Numbered from the stretch's first letter, positions 9,156-17,480 are shown. The stretch is DNA of 17,860 bases from Glaciecola sp. UBA983 (GCA_002292215.1 DBBN01000001.1:14748-32607), one strand, 5' to 3'. Numbers and translations are program-made. The notes: generated by a model from the sequence alone, not told the origin.

Positions 9156-9983
9156 ATGTCATTGCCTATACAATGTATCAAAAAACTTGCCGACTGACTC
9201 GGATAAAAATGGCAAAGCCGATTCGATTCCTGAGGTGAATCTAGCTAGCAAATTTGAATATAGCCCGTTATTTTATACAGCAAAAGATGGGGGCTTAGTC
9301 TTTGCGGCACCCAATAAAGGCGCGACTACATCCAAAAATACTAAATACACGCGCACAGAATTACGTGAAATGCTACGAAAAGGCAATGGTCGTATCAAGA
9401 CTCAAGGGGTGAACAAAAACAATTGGGTATTTGGTTCCATACACAGCTCAGGTCAAAGAAAAGCTGGCGCCGTTGATGGTTCTTTAGAAGCCACGGTTGC
9501 AGTTAATCGCGTATCTACAACTGGCGATATCAAAAAAGTCGGGCGCGTGATCATTGGACAAATTCATGCCATCAAAGATGAGCCAATTCGTTTGTACTAT
9601 CGAAAATTACCTGGTAACGAAAAAGGCGCGATATATTTTGCCCATGAAATTAATGGCGGCGATGACATCTGGACTAACATGGTAGGCATACGCTAGCAAA
9701 TCCAGAAGATGGCATTGCGCTTGGTGAGTTATTTAGCTACAAGATCTCCGTTGAAAAAGACTTACTCGTGGTGACATTGATCCGCGAAGGTAAACCTGAT
9801 GTGGTCGCAACGTTCGATATGACCGGCAGTCAATATGAAGATCCTGAGCAGTATATGTATTTTAAGGTCGGGGTGTATCATGTTAATAACACGAGCGATC
9901 CAAGTAGCGACACGGGTCAATTTGCGCAAGCGACGTTTTATGAGATCCGCAATAGCCATGATGGTTATGTGTTTAGTGAGTAG
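9156..9983 (+). pseudogene. PL7 alginate lyase, doubly disrupted
   Basis: PL7 lyases cleave alginate by beta-elimination. A strong AAGGAG (9146-9150) and ATG (9156) open a frame that stops after 13 codons. Another frame carries LPTDSDKNGKAD, which is the start of the catalytic core, so the signal peptide and first core strand appear deleted. The core then shows RTELREML (the catalytic-Arg motif), QIHA (with the catalytic His) and YYRKLPGNEKG before a TAG at 9694-9696. The sequence continues in a different frame from about 9690 (NPEDGIALGELFSY, then YFKVGVYHV with the conserved Tyr) to the TAG at 9981-9983. The normal C-terminus is reached, so two independent lesions, an N-terminal deletion and a frameshift, explain the loss. 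A secreted active enzyme is not expected. Confidence 0.88.
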
Positions 9984-9991
9984 AGCATAAA

Positions 9992-10588
9992 TCAGCTTAC
10001 TGATTTCTCCACCAGCCGTCCCCGCACCACATACCTAAGCGGGGTTGTTGAGCTGAGCGCATCAAATGGATAGCAAGTAATCAGCGTGATGACTTGCTTA
10101 TCATCCACATCGAGTACTGATAAGTATTTTTCATCCACAATCAACAAATCATCCACCACAAAACTCAACGACTCTTTGCCGGTGTCGAGTCTGAGTGAAT
10201 CGCCATATTCGACAAGCTCCAACAGCGCAAAGTGTGTATCTCGATGTGCCGCTATCGACACGTTAAACGCTTGGGTATTGTCTACTTGGCTGAGCTCGTC
10301 GAGATTGGCATTCAGCAGCACAGGGCCAAATGCTAAATTACGATTACTTGCCCCTGCGAGCACATACAGTGGCTCAGACTGATTAATCGTCAGCTTTGCT
10401 ACCGGATACGTGTCAGCCCAACCCCAAGGCTTTACAGGTGTCTGTGATAGCACACCCTGCTGCCACGCATCGGATATCAAGTATTGAGCGAGTTGAGCTT
10501 TGGCAACAATATATCCTGCTTGCCCCCAACAGAACGCGATAATCATGAGTAACCCAGCCGTCAGCCAATGCCTCTTTAGCGTTGTCAC
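9992..10588 (-). CDS. Pds-system sortase (marine proteobacterial class, TIGR03784 type)
   Basis: This 198-residue cysteine transpeptidase has one N-terminal membrane anchor (about 9-30) and the sortase catalytic triad: His115 (AAHRDTHF), Cys172 (LITCYPF) and Arg185 (PLRYVV). It should cut the LPxTA-type signal of its single neighbour-encoded substrate in the inner membrane/periplasm. The start lies 1 bp after the stop of the substrate gene, so translation is probably coupled. The order PdsO, substrate, sortase on one strand with PdsR and PdsS diverging is the standard arrangement. A weak 7-bp hairpin (9989-10006) overlaps the stop codon but has no good U-tract. Confidence 0.93.
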   Translation of the reverse strand: MTTLKRHWLTAGLLMIIAFCWGQAGYIVAKAQLAQYLISDAWQQGVLSQTPVKPWGWADTYPVAKLTINQSEPLYVLAGASNRNLAFGPVLLNANLDELSQVDNTQAFNVSIAAHRDTHFALLELVEYGDSLRLDTGKESLSFVVDDLLIVDEKYLSVLDVDDKQVITLITCYPFDALSSTTPLRYVVRGRLVEKSVS

Positions 10589-10589
10589 T

Positions 10590-12872
10590 TTATTTGCGTC
10601 CTATTAATGAAATACCATTAGCTGCAAAATGAGCAATGAGTCCGGCAACGCCAATCCACCCTAATATCCATAATAATCCCATTGGTGTTGCGGTTTGCGG
10701 TAATTGCCCTTGCTGAAGCTTCGCTTGGTGTTGACGACTTAAGTGCGCAGCTTTCGCATTTGCTACATCCACAGCATTTGATTGCATGTCGACGGGTTTG
10801 GTTGGCGTCACATCTACCGCAACCAAAGCGGTATACTTACTCACAATTTTTGCAGCTAGTGCCGTTTCGGTGATCTGGTTTTGCATGATAGACACTAAAT
10901 CTTCTGGCAAATACTCGGTATTGGTAAACGGCCAAGTCGTGATCTCTTTAATTTTGGCACGCGCCCAGAGTTTATTTAACCCTTTAGCCTGATAATTGGG
11001 GTCAGATCCAAATAAATTGAAAGAATTTGGATCTGACCCTATTAAATTAACTGTTAACGGTAATTGAATGCTTGTCGCCTCTCCTGCCACGCGCATTTGC
11101 CCCGTGACCAGTAACTCCTCAAGATCGGAAGACATTGTATCCAGATACCCTGTATAGCGATAACTCAACACGATGGGCTCACCGTGATAGATATCAGGTA
11201 GCACTTTGGGATAGACCTCAATTGATTTGAGTGCTTCCAACCTAGATTCATCTCCCAAGGTAAGTTGTAAATTCGTCAACGCTGGATGAATGAGTTTGGC
11301 AAACAACCGCGTCATTGTGCTTTGCACGTCATCCACATTATCAATATAGGTAAATGTCCCCTTGCCGATCATCGCCGCGTATTCCATAAAAAATGCATTG
11401 GGTGCAGCACCAATACCAACCGTAAACAATCGACGTTGGCCAATCGAACCTGCAACTTGTTCAATTAACGCCGCTTCATTATCAATACTGCCATCAGTAA
11501 TAAATATCACTTGGGTTAATTGGTCATCGGGCCCTTTCAGTGTTGTTAACGACATCTGCAACGCGTCGCTGATATTTGTACCGCCATCCGAGTCTACATT
11601 TGCCAAAAACGTCTGCGCTTCTTGCAGATGCTCCCAATCAGCTAACTTAGCCTCTTTCCATAACGCTCGCGCATCGCTATCAAAATCCACAATATTAAAC
11701 GAATCAACCTCATTTAACTGAGTCAAGCCAACTCTTATAGCTTGGACAGCCTGCGTTAACGCCGAACCATGCATAGAGCCAGATGAATCGAGTACAAAAA
11801 TAGTATGTTTCGGTTGCAACTCAGGTATCGTTTGTGGCGGTACAATATGCACTAATCCATAGACGGCATCCCCCACTTGCTGCTGATAATGTGCCACCAT
11901 CGGCTCATTATCTTGTGCGCTACGCCACTTGATCACCAGATCTTTATTAGCAATCGTATCCTGACTCAACATCACTTCATACACGCCCGGTTCTATCGCA
12001 TGGCTTTCTATTACATGAGTGGTTGAATGGATCTGTGTCGCATTTGATTGTGTATCTAAGCGCAACACAAAATCAACCTCATGTTGCTTCATATCCGAGG
12101 TGTCAATTGCTTCAACCTCTGCTGTTTCGGCTTCTGTATCACTCACGCTATCAGCCACATTATCAGCTCTGACGGCATAGCGCTGTGAGAGCGTCATTGG
12201 AAAACGTACCGAATATTCCCCATCCGCATATTGCGCGGTATTTTGATAGGTAATACTGATCTCAATTCGTTCATTCGGCCCGATATTGGCAATCTGATTA
12301 GTGAACAAATTAGGGCGTTTTTGTAAGACCAAACTTGCTTTTTTACCGGCTTGTTTAGCTTGATTAAACGTTTTAATGGCTTGTTCTTTAATTTGGATCT
12401 GACCCTCAATATGGCGAGAGCCAATAGTCATTAATAATTCATCCACCGCAGCGCCCACGGGAACTGGAAACACATACGTTGCATCAACCCATTCACTACT
12501 TGGGTTAACAAAAGTCTGGGTCACCCGAGTACGCTCAACCACTCCGCTCACCCGCATATCCACACTGGTATTGATCACAGGGCTTGGCACATACGATTTA
12601 GCCATATCCGCCTGCACATGGTCAAAAAACAATGTACCTTCTTGTACGTGAAAAATATTCGTCACGACATTCGGTGCATGATTAATCAGTCCATTACTTC
12701 CTTGGACATTAATGTTGATCTGCGGTGGGTTTCTCGCCGAAATACTCGCTGGAACACCTAAAACGACACCAGAAGGAACGCTATTTAGATCCGGTTGCTC
12801 GGCAAGTCGGTTCGACGCCAACACACTCGCCCCGCTAATAATTGCAATCCCTAGAACAATGATTTTGAACAT
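10590..12872 (-). CDS. Pds sortase substrate: VIT and von Willebrand A domain surface protein (TIGR03788 type)
   Basis: The 760-residue protein has an N-terminal signal peptide (about 1-20) and a VIT domain (about 85-215, with IEGQIQIKEQA and RPNLFTNQIANIGP). A vWA domain carries an intact metal-ion adhesion motif D362-x-S364-x-S366 and continues DGGTNISDAL and FITDGS. The C-terminus is a sorting signal: L724-P-Q-T-A728, a hydrophobic helix and a terminal RK. It is therefore likely exported, cleaved by the adjacent sortase and displayed or released. AAGGAG precedes the ATG with 8-nt spacing. It follows pdsO by 39 bp. Residues 609-628 are an odd insertion: two similar decapeptides encoded by a REP-like inverted repeat (see 10999-11039). 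The frame stays open throughout. Confidence 0.93.
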   Translation of the reverse strand: MFKIIVLGIAIISGASVLASNRLAEQPDLNSVPSGVVLGVPASISARNPPQININVQGSNGLINHAPNVVTNIFHVQEGTLFFDHVQADMAKSYVPSPVINTSVDMRVSGVVERTRVTQTFVNPSSEWVDATYVFPVPVGAAVDELLMTIGSRHIEGQIQIKEQAIKTFNQAKQAGKKASLVLQKRPNLFTNQIANIGPNERIEISITYQNTAQYADGEYSVRFPMTLSQRYAVRADNVADSVSDTEAETAEVEAIDTSDMKQHEVDFVLRLDTQSNATQIHSTTHVIESHAIEPGVYEVMLSQDTIANKDLVIKWRSAQDNEPMVAHYQQQVGDAVYGLVHIVPPQTIPELQPKHTIFVLDSSGSMHGSALTQAVQAIRVGLTQLNEVDSFNIVDFDSDARALWKEAKLADWEHLQEAQTFLANVDSDGGTNISDALQMSLTTLKGPDDQLTQVIFITDGSIDNEAALIEQVAGSIGQRRLFTVGIGAAPNAFFMEYAAMIGKGTFTYIDNVDDVQSTMTRLFAKLIHPALTNLQLTLGDESRLEALKSIEVYPKVLPDIYHGEPIVLSYRYTGYLDTMSSDLEELLVTGQMRVAGEATSIQLPLTVNLIGSDPNSFNLFGSDPNYQAKGLNKLWARAKIKEITTWPFTNTEYLPEDLVSIMQNQITETALAAKIVSKYTALVAVDVTPTKPVDMQSNAVDVANAKAAHLSRQHQAKLQQGQLPQTATPMGLLWILGWIGVAGLIAHFAANGISLIGRK
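10999..11039. repeat. REP-like inverted repeat inside the sortase-substrate gene
   Basis: A perfect 15-bp inverted repeat: GGGTCAGATCCAAAT (10999-11013) pairs with ATTTGGATCTGACCC (11025-11039) around an 11-nt loop. Each arm is itself nearly palindromic (GGGTC-A-GATCC). On the coding strand both arms read GSDPN. GGGTCAGA-type palindromes are typical of REP elements mobilised by RAYT (Y1-type) transposases in marine gammaproteobacteria; this comparison is from memory. Confidence 0.75.
12390..12406 (+). repeat. Third copy of the REP-like arm
   Basis: AATTTGGATCTGACCCT is identical over 17 nt to 11024-11040, the right arm plus one flanking base each side, and has the same orientation. Here it lies in the conserved VIT domain and is read in another frame (GQIQI), without an apparent insertion. 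Confidence 0.7.
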
Positions 12873-12911
12873 GATTGTTGCTCCTTATGTGATGTGCTCA
12901 GCGAGCAGCCA

Positions 12912-13700
12912 TTAATTGGCTGCTGTCATTGTTGTGATTGGGGTGATATGCAACGTTACCCGACGGTCAAAAAACAAGGTTTCATCCCATGTGCTCGCTT
13001 GTTGCGCTTGGCTTTCTCCTAATGAAAACGTGTTGATTTGTCGCACCGGCACCTGTGCGTTAAGTAAATAATCTTTGACCGCATCGGTACGCGCAGCGGA
13101 AAGTAATAAATTGTCTTCACTTGAGCCACGAAGATCAGCAAAACCGGTTAAACTCACTTGTAACTTTGCGTTATCTTTTAACACGTTCGCCAACAAATCA
13201 AGTTGATCAAAATAGCTAGATGCAATCTCTGTCATGCCTGAGATAAACTGAATATGGCTTTTCATTTCAGGAAAATCCGGCACTATTGTAGTGGTGTAAC
13301 TGACAGGTTGAATCGATTGATACTGTTGCTGTTGCGCTGATACTAACGCCACTAATTCCTCGTCCTTCGCACTCAAAGCATGACGCGCAATAACTAGATC
13401 ATGTTGCAAGCTTTCAATGTGAGTGTCATCGTTATGCTCTTCGACCATTAATACGCCCAGCGTAGCGCCAATAATTGCACCCACAGGGCCGCCTAACGCT
13501 GCACCAGTTAACAATCCCCCACCAAAGCCAAAAGCGCTATGTGTCGATTCGGAGTTAACACGGTTATTGACATGATAATTAGCCCCTGAATGTTCATCAG
13601 AAGCCTTAACATTAGTGGTTTCGGCAGTTGCCGTTTGTGCCGCGGAGCAGGTTGCTACAACGCATAATGCTGCGCCGGTGATAAAATGTGAATAAGCCAT
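12912..13700 (-). CDS. pdsO: PdsO, sortase-system OmpA-family protein
   Basis: The 262-residue exported protein has a signal peptide to about residue 26. A Gly-rich hydrophobic segment (about 58-84, GGLLTGAALGGPVGAIIGAT) resembles a glycine zipper. A Gln-rich helical/coiled segment (about 95-128) precedes a C-terminal OmpA-like peptidoglycan-binding domain (about 150-252, including GFADLRGSSEDN and LSAARTDAV). It probably bridges membrane and peptidoglycan in the Pds system; its exact role is unknown. AAAAGGAT precedes the ATG. It is the first gene of the minus-strand pds operon and shares its upstream region with the divergent pdsR. Confidence 0.9.
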   Translation of the reverse strand: MAYSHFITGAALCVVATCSAAQTATAETTNVKASDEHSGANYHVNNRVNSESTHSAFGFGGGLLTGAALGGPVGAIIGATLGVLMVEEHNDDTHIESLQHDLVIARHALSAKDEELVALVSAQQQQYQSIQPVSYTTTIVPDFPEMKSHIQFISGMTEIASSYFDQLDLLANVLKDNAKLQVSLTGFADLRGSSEDNLLLSAARTDAVKDYLLNAQVPVRQINTFSLGESQAQQASTWDETLFFDRRVTLHITPITTMTAAN

Positions 13701-13782
13701 GAGGTGATCCTTTTAAGTTTAAATGTGTTTTGTCTTGGTGACAGAAACATTAAAACTAACTTATTAGGCTTTTTTTGGCTGG

Positions 13783-13829
13783 AAAAATGGCAATGTGGCG
13801 ATCAATTGTGGCGAAAAAATGGAAATGTG
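13783..13829. promoter_or_regulatory. Direct repeats in the divergent pdsO-pdsR region
   Basis: AAAAATGGCAATGTG (13783-13797) recurs as AAAAATGGAAATGTG (13815-13829), 14 of 15 identical at a 32-bp period, about three helical turns. A second pair, TGTGGCGA (13794-13801 and 13807-13814), interleaves at a 13-bp period. Tandem direct repeats suit an OmpR-family regulator such as PdsR; binding is inferred. Confidence 0.5.
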
Positions 13830-13910
13830 CTCCGTTCGCACTTCCAGACTTTTCATCATGCTAAAAATGGGTATAGTGAAGAGGTTGTTAAATTAACTGA
13901 GCTACCATTC

Positions 13911-14600
13911 TTGAAACACATTGCACTAGTAGAAGACGATCAGGCGCTTCGTGAAAACTATATCGCCGCGCTTAATCAGCATGGCTATCATGTCAATGCG
14001 TACGCCTCGCGTGCAGATGCCCAACGTGCTTTTGCTATGCAACTTCCGGATTTAGCCATCATTGATATTGGCTTAGGAGAAGAAATGGATGGTGGGTTTG
14101 TGTTGTGCCAACAACTGCGTAATTTATCCCAAACCTTACCCATTATTTTTTTTACCGCACGAGATAATGATGTGGATACGATTAGTGGTCTGCGTTTAGG
14201 CGCGGATGATTACCTGACCAAAGACATTAGTTTACTCCATTTATTAGCGCGTATCGGAGCGTTATTTAGGCGAACTGAGGCCTTACAGGCCACACCGAAA
14301 ACCGATGACAGTATGACCGTTGGCGACTTATTTATTGATGCGTTACGAATGAAGTTAACCTGGCAAGCCCAACCAATAGATCTCACGGTCACCGAATTTT
14401 GGATGCTCCATGCGATTGTCAAACACCAAGGTCATGTCAAATCAAGGCAACAACTGATGGATGAGTCACAAATGGTGGTGGATGACACCACAATCACCTC
14501 ACATATCAAACGTATTCGCAAAAAATTTATCATCATTGATACCCAATTTGACTATATCGAAACCGTCTATGGGATGGGTTATCGTTGGAAACAGCACTAA
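13911..14600 (+). CDS. pdsR: PdsR, OmpR-family response regulator
   Basis: The 229-residue product has a receiver domain (1-120) with acidic residues D9 and D10, phospho-acceptor D52, T82 and K104. A winged-helix DNA-binding domain follows (about 133-229, ending YIETVYGMGYRWK). The TTG start at 13911 is chosen because homologues begin KHIALVED here. The frame is open another 69 codons upstream to 13704, but that stretch has no family similarity and contains the repeat region. No strong Shine-Dalgarno precedes the TTG, so the start is the least certain part. It probably controls the divergent pdsO-substrate-sortase operon and is encoded 1 bp ahead of its kinase. Confidence 0.9.
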   Translation: MKHIALVEDDQALRENYIAALNQHGYHVNAYASRADAQRAFAMQLPDLAIIDIGLGEEMDGGFVLCQQLRNLSQTLPIIFFTARDNDVDTISGLRLGADDYLTKDISLLHLLARIGALFRRTEALQATPKTDDSMTVGDLFIDALRMKLTWQAQPIDLTVTEFWMLHAIVKHQGHVKSRQQLMDESQMVVDDTTITSHIKRIRKKFIIIDTQFDYIETVYGMGYRWKQH

Positions 14601-14601
14601 C

Positions 14602-16776
14602 ATGAATTCTATTTTCAGGCTCGGGATACGCGCTAAACTCCTCTTTTTCTCTGCATTTTTGTTGTGTATTCCCTATTTGGGTTATCAATATGTGTGGGAG
14701 CTTGAGACCTATCTACGTATCGGCCAAGAGCAAACAATGGTGGGTACAGCAAGGGCGGTGGCGACAGCATTACATGAACGTCCGGTCATTTTTACTGAGC
14801 AATCGGCACTGGTCAATACGGTCAAACCAGGAACGGATTTATATGCCCACCCCATCAAATATCCAATCCAGCTTGATGGCCAATTATCTGATTGGCGGGA
14901 TTATCAAGGCTCCATGATCCATTACGGGCAAGACAATATTATCGAACAAACCGAGACCTATAGCGAATCTGATTTGTCCTTTACTCATATGGTGGGGCAA
15001 TTTGGGCGGTATTTATATGTGATGTTTGATGTTGTGGATGACGCGGTGGTGTATCGAAATGAAAATGCGCTTCGAATAGATCGTAATGACTTTTTACAAA
15101 TTGCGATGATTAATCAAACCGGTCAATTTGAGCGCTATTTAGTTGCGCCGTACCAATCAGGCTGGGTCAATGCCTACCTCTTAGAAAATACTCAAAGCGC
15201 CTTTGTTCCCCTCAAATTAGAAACCCGAATTCAAGGACAATGGGCTCAATCAATCCAAGGCTATCGCATTGAGCTGCGGATCCCATTAGATATGTTAGCC
15301 AGTAATATTGCCTTTGCCATCACCGATGTGGATGATGATGATACTCGCGTAAAAGAGCGTACAATCGGTACAGCCAATCCAACTCAATCGGATGCGCTAG
15401 GCACCGTATTAATCCCCTCCCCTGAAATCGAACAAATCTTACAAGGCCTAGAATACGCCAATGCTCGAGTGTGGGTCGTCGATAAACACAAACGAGTATT
15501 AGCACGAGCCGGTGATATTCAAAATGCCTCAGGCTTAAATGTCGCTGAATCCTATGAGCAAACTCCCTCGTTATGGACGTATATTGAATCACAGTGGTTA
15601 TTTCCTCTGTACTATATGGTGTTAAATGAGCCACCCAAAGTCTTTATTGATGAATTAGCCGATGCCTATGAACTCGCCGGACAAGATATTGAAATGGCGC
15701 TAAGTGGTGAGTCTGATACGTTGTGGCGTTTAAGCTCCGACAAACAAGCGGTGATTTTATCCGCGGCACATCCTATTTTTGTCGCCGGAGAGGTGATGGG
15801 AGCCGTCGTGGTGGAGCAGACCACTAATGGCATTCGTACCCTACGTAACAAAGCCTTAGAACAACAATTTCATTTCTTTTTGAGTGTCTTGGTCATTGGT
15901 ACATTTTCGTTGTTTTTGTTTGCGACACGCATTTCATCGCGGATCCGACGCTTACGCAATGACACCGAACTGGCGATTGATCCCCAAGGTAAAATCATCG
16001 GCATGATCCCCACCCAAAATGCCAGTGACGAAATTGGCGATCTCGGGCGCAGCTTTGCTCAAGTCCTAGAGCGTTTGGCTCAATACAATCATTATCTTGA
16101 AAACATGGCAGCGCGTTTATCGCATGAACTGCGCACCCCTGTGGCAATTGTCAATTCGTCTTTAGAAAATCTTGCGTTAAATAATGCTGCTCAGCACAAC
16201 CCACAAAACGATGTGTTTATTCAGCGAGCGCAAGATGGGATAAAGCGCTTGAGCCTGATTTTACAAAACATGAGTGAAGCGACACGACTGGAGCATACAT
16301 TAAAAAGCAATGAACGAGAGTCGTTTGATGTAATTGCCTTGTGTAACAATATGATTGGCAATAGCCAAATGACTGCAACCCAACACACGTTTAATTTTGA
16401 TAACACCTTAGCGCCCGGCAGTCAGATTAGCCTGAATGGCGCGCCGGAGTTATTTGCCCAAATGCTTGATAAAGTGTTGGCCAACGCCATTGATTTTGCT
16501 GAGCCTAACTCTCAAATAACGCTGCATTTAGCGCAACACCATGATCAATTGCTCATTGAGATCACCAATATCGGCCCTATATTACCGCAAGATATGCAAG
16601 ACCAGTTACTAGAATCAATGGTGTCTATTCGTGCCACTGATGATCCACAACAAGTGCATTTAGGATTAGGGTTGTATATTGCCAATATGCTCGCAATGTA
16701 CCATGACGGCAAAATGCGGATTGCTAATTCACAAGCAGGACAAGGAGTGACGGTGAAGTTTGTGTTTAAATTATAA
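14602..16776 (+). CDS. pdsS: PdsS, sensor histidine kinase with CBM9-like ectodomain
   Basis: The ATG at 14602 follows the pdsR stop by 1 bp, giving 724 residues. TM1 is about 12-30. The large periplasmic region includes LDGQLSDWRDY (91-101), DLSFTHMVGQFGRYLYVMFDV and YRIELRIPLDML, the strand pattern of a DOMON/CBM9-like carbohydrate-binding fold. TM2 is about 423-441, followed by a HAMP-like linker. The HisKA domain has phospho-acceptor His508 (RLSHELRTP). The ATPase domain has an N-box (N628 in LANAIDFA), a diverged G1 (NIGPILP) and G2 (HLGLGLYI, 687-694). It probably senses an envelope or saccharide signal and phosphorylates PdsR. It converges with the transporter gene, leaving 16 bp between the stops and no visible terminator. 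Confidence 0.93.
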   Translation: MNSIFRLGIRAKLLFFSAFLLCIPYLGYQYVWELETYLRIGQEQTMVGTARAVATALHERPVIFTEQSALVNTVKPGTDLYAHPIKYPIQLDGQLSDWRDYQGSMIHYGQDNIIEQTETYSESDLSFTHMVGQFGRYLYVMFDVVDDAVVYRNENALRIDRNDFLQIAMINQTGQFERYLVAPYQSGWVNAYLLENTQSAFVPLKLETRIQGQWAQSIQGYRIELRIPLDMLASNIAFAITDVDDDDTRVKERTIGTANPTQSDALGTVLIPSPEIEQILQGLEYANARVWVVDKHKRVLARAGDIQNASGLNVAESYEQTPSLWTYIESQWLFPLYYMVLNEPPKVFIDELADAYELAGQDIEMALSGESDTLWRLSSDKQAVILSAAHPIFVAGEVMGAVVVEQTTNGIRTLRNKALEQQFHFFLSVLVIGTFSLFLFATRISSRIRRLRNDTELAIDPQGKIIGMIPTQNASDEIGDLGRSFAQVLERLAQYNHYLENMAARLSHELRTPVAIVNSSLENLALNNAAQHNPQNDVFIQRAQDGIKRLSLILQNMSEATRLEHTLKSNERESFDVIALCNNMIGNSQMTATQHTFNFDNTLAPGSQISLNGAPELFAQMLDKVLANAIDFAEPNSQITLHLAQHHDQLLIEITNIGPILPQDMQDQLLESMVSIRATDDPQQVHLGLGLYIANMLAMYHDGKMRIANSQAGQGVTVKFVFKL

Positions 16777-16792
16777 TGAGAAAGGACTGCGA

Positions 16793-17473
16793 CTATTGAA
16801 AAATCTGCCCCACCGCAGCGGTTAGCACCATAGCCAACGCTCCCCAAAAGGTGACTCGCAAAGCACCAACAACAATCGATGCACCACCCGCTCGTGCTGC
16901 AATTCCCCCGAGTAACGCAAGAAAAACTAAGGATGCCAGACCCACACCCAGCATCAACCGTTCGCTCACAATCACCCAAGCTAACAGTAGCGGTAATGCT
17001 GCACCAATCGCAAAAGTGGCAGCGCTAGCGAGCGCAGCTTGCACTGGGTTGGCGTTACCGTTTTCACTGATCCCTATGTCATCACGCGCATGCGCACCGA
17101 GTGCGTCAAATTCCATTAATTGTTCAGCCACTTCACGTGCAGTGGTGGGTGAAACTCCTCGAGATTCATAAATATGTGTCAACTCTAGAATTTCTAAATC
17201 GTATTGCTTATCTAATGAATGCTGTTCTATGTGCAAATCAGCTTTTTCTGTATCTGACTGAGAGCTCACAGAAACATACTCGCCAGCGGCCATCGACATG
17301 GCACCAGCCACTAAACCGGCGACACCAGCAAGCATGATCTCTGGGTGAGATACACCTGCCGCCGCCACCCCAATAATGAGACTTGCAGTAGAAACAATAC
17401 CGTCATTGGCGCCTAATACAGCTGCCCGCAACCAACCAACACGATGAGATTTATGCGGTTTATGTAGGCGCAT
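16793..17473 (-). CDS. VIT1/CCC1-family iron/manganese transporter
   Basis: This integral membrane protein exports or sequesters Fe2+/Mn2+. From Met at 17473 it has 226 residues: TM1-TM2 (about 15-67, with GANDG at 21-25 and GAMSMAAGEYVSVSSQ at 57-72), a cytosolic Glu-rich metal-binding stretch (about 73-140), and TM3-TM5 (about 147-222). The start at 17473 is preferred because it lies 7 bp after the dps stop and family proteins begin close to HRVGWLRAAVLGANDG. The ATG at 17524 would add 17 residues overlapping dps by 44 bp and cannot be excluded. Neither start has a strong Shine-Dalgarno, which suggests translational coupling to dps. Confidence 0.88.
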   Translation of the reverse strand: MRLHKPHKSHRVGWLRAAVLGANDGIVSTASLIIGVAAAGVSHPEIMLAGVAGLVAGAMSMAAGEYVSVSSQSDTEKADLHIEQHSLDKQYDLEILELTHIYESRGVSPTTAREVAEQLMEFDALGAHARDDIGISENGNANPVQAALASAATFAIGAALPLLLAWVIVSERLMLGVGLASLVFLALLGGIAARAGGASIVVGALRVTFWGALAMVLTAAVGQIFQ

Positions 17474-17480
17474 TTGTGCT

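Noticed and set aside
9989..10006. 7-bp hairpin AAATCAG/CTGATTT between lyase relic and sortase gene
   Set aside because: The stem is short, overlaps the sortase stop codon and lacks a U-tract on either side, so it is not a convincing terminator.
13704..13910. Open frame extending PdsR upstream by 69 codons
   Set aside because: It shows no similarity to receiver domains, overlaps the shared promoter and its repeats, and family members start at the KHIALVED position.
14461..14601. Upstream extension of PdsS overlapping pdsR
   Set aside because: The stretch overlaps pdsR coding sequence in another frame, and the ATG at 14602 gives a normal kinase N-terminus with TM1.
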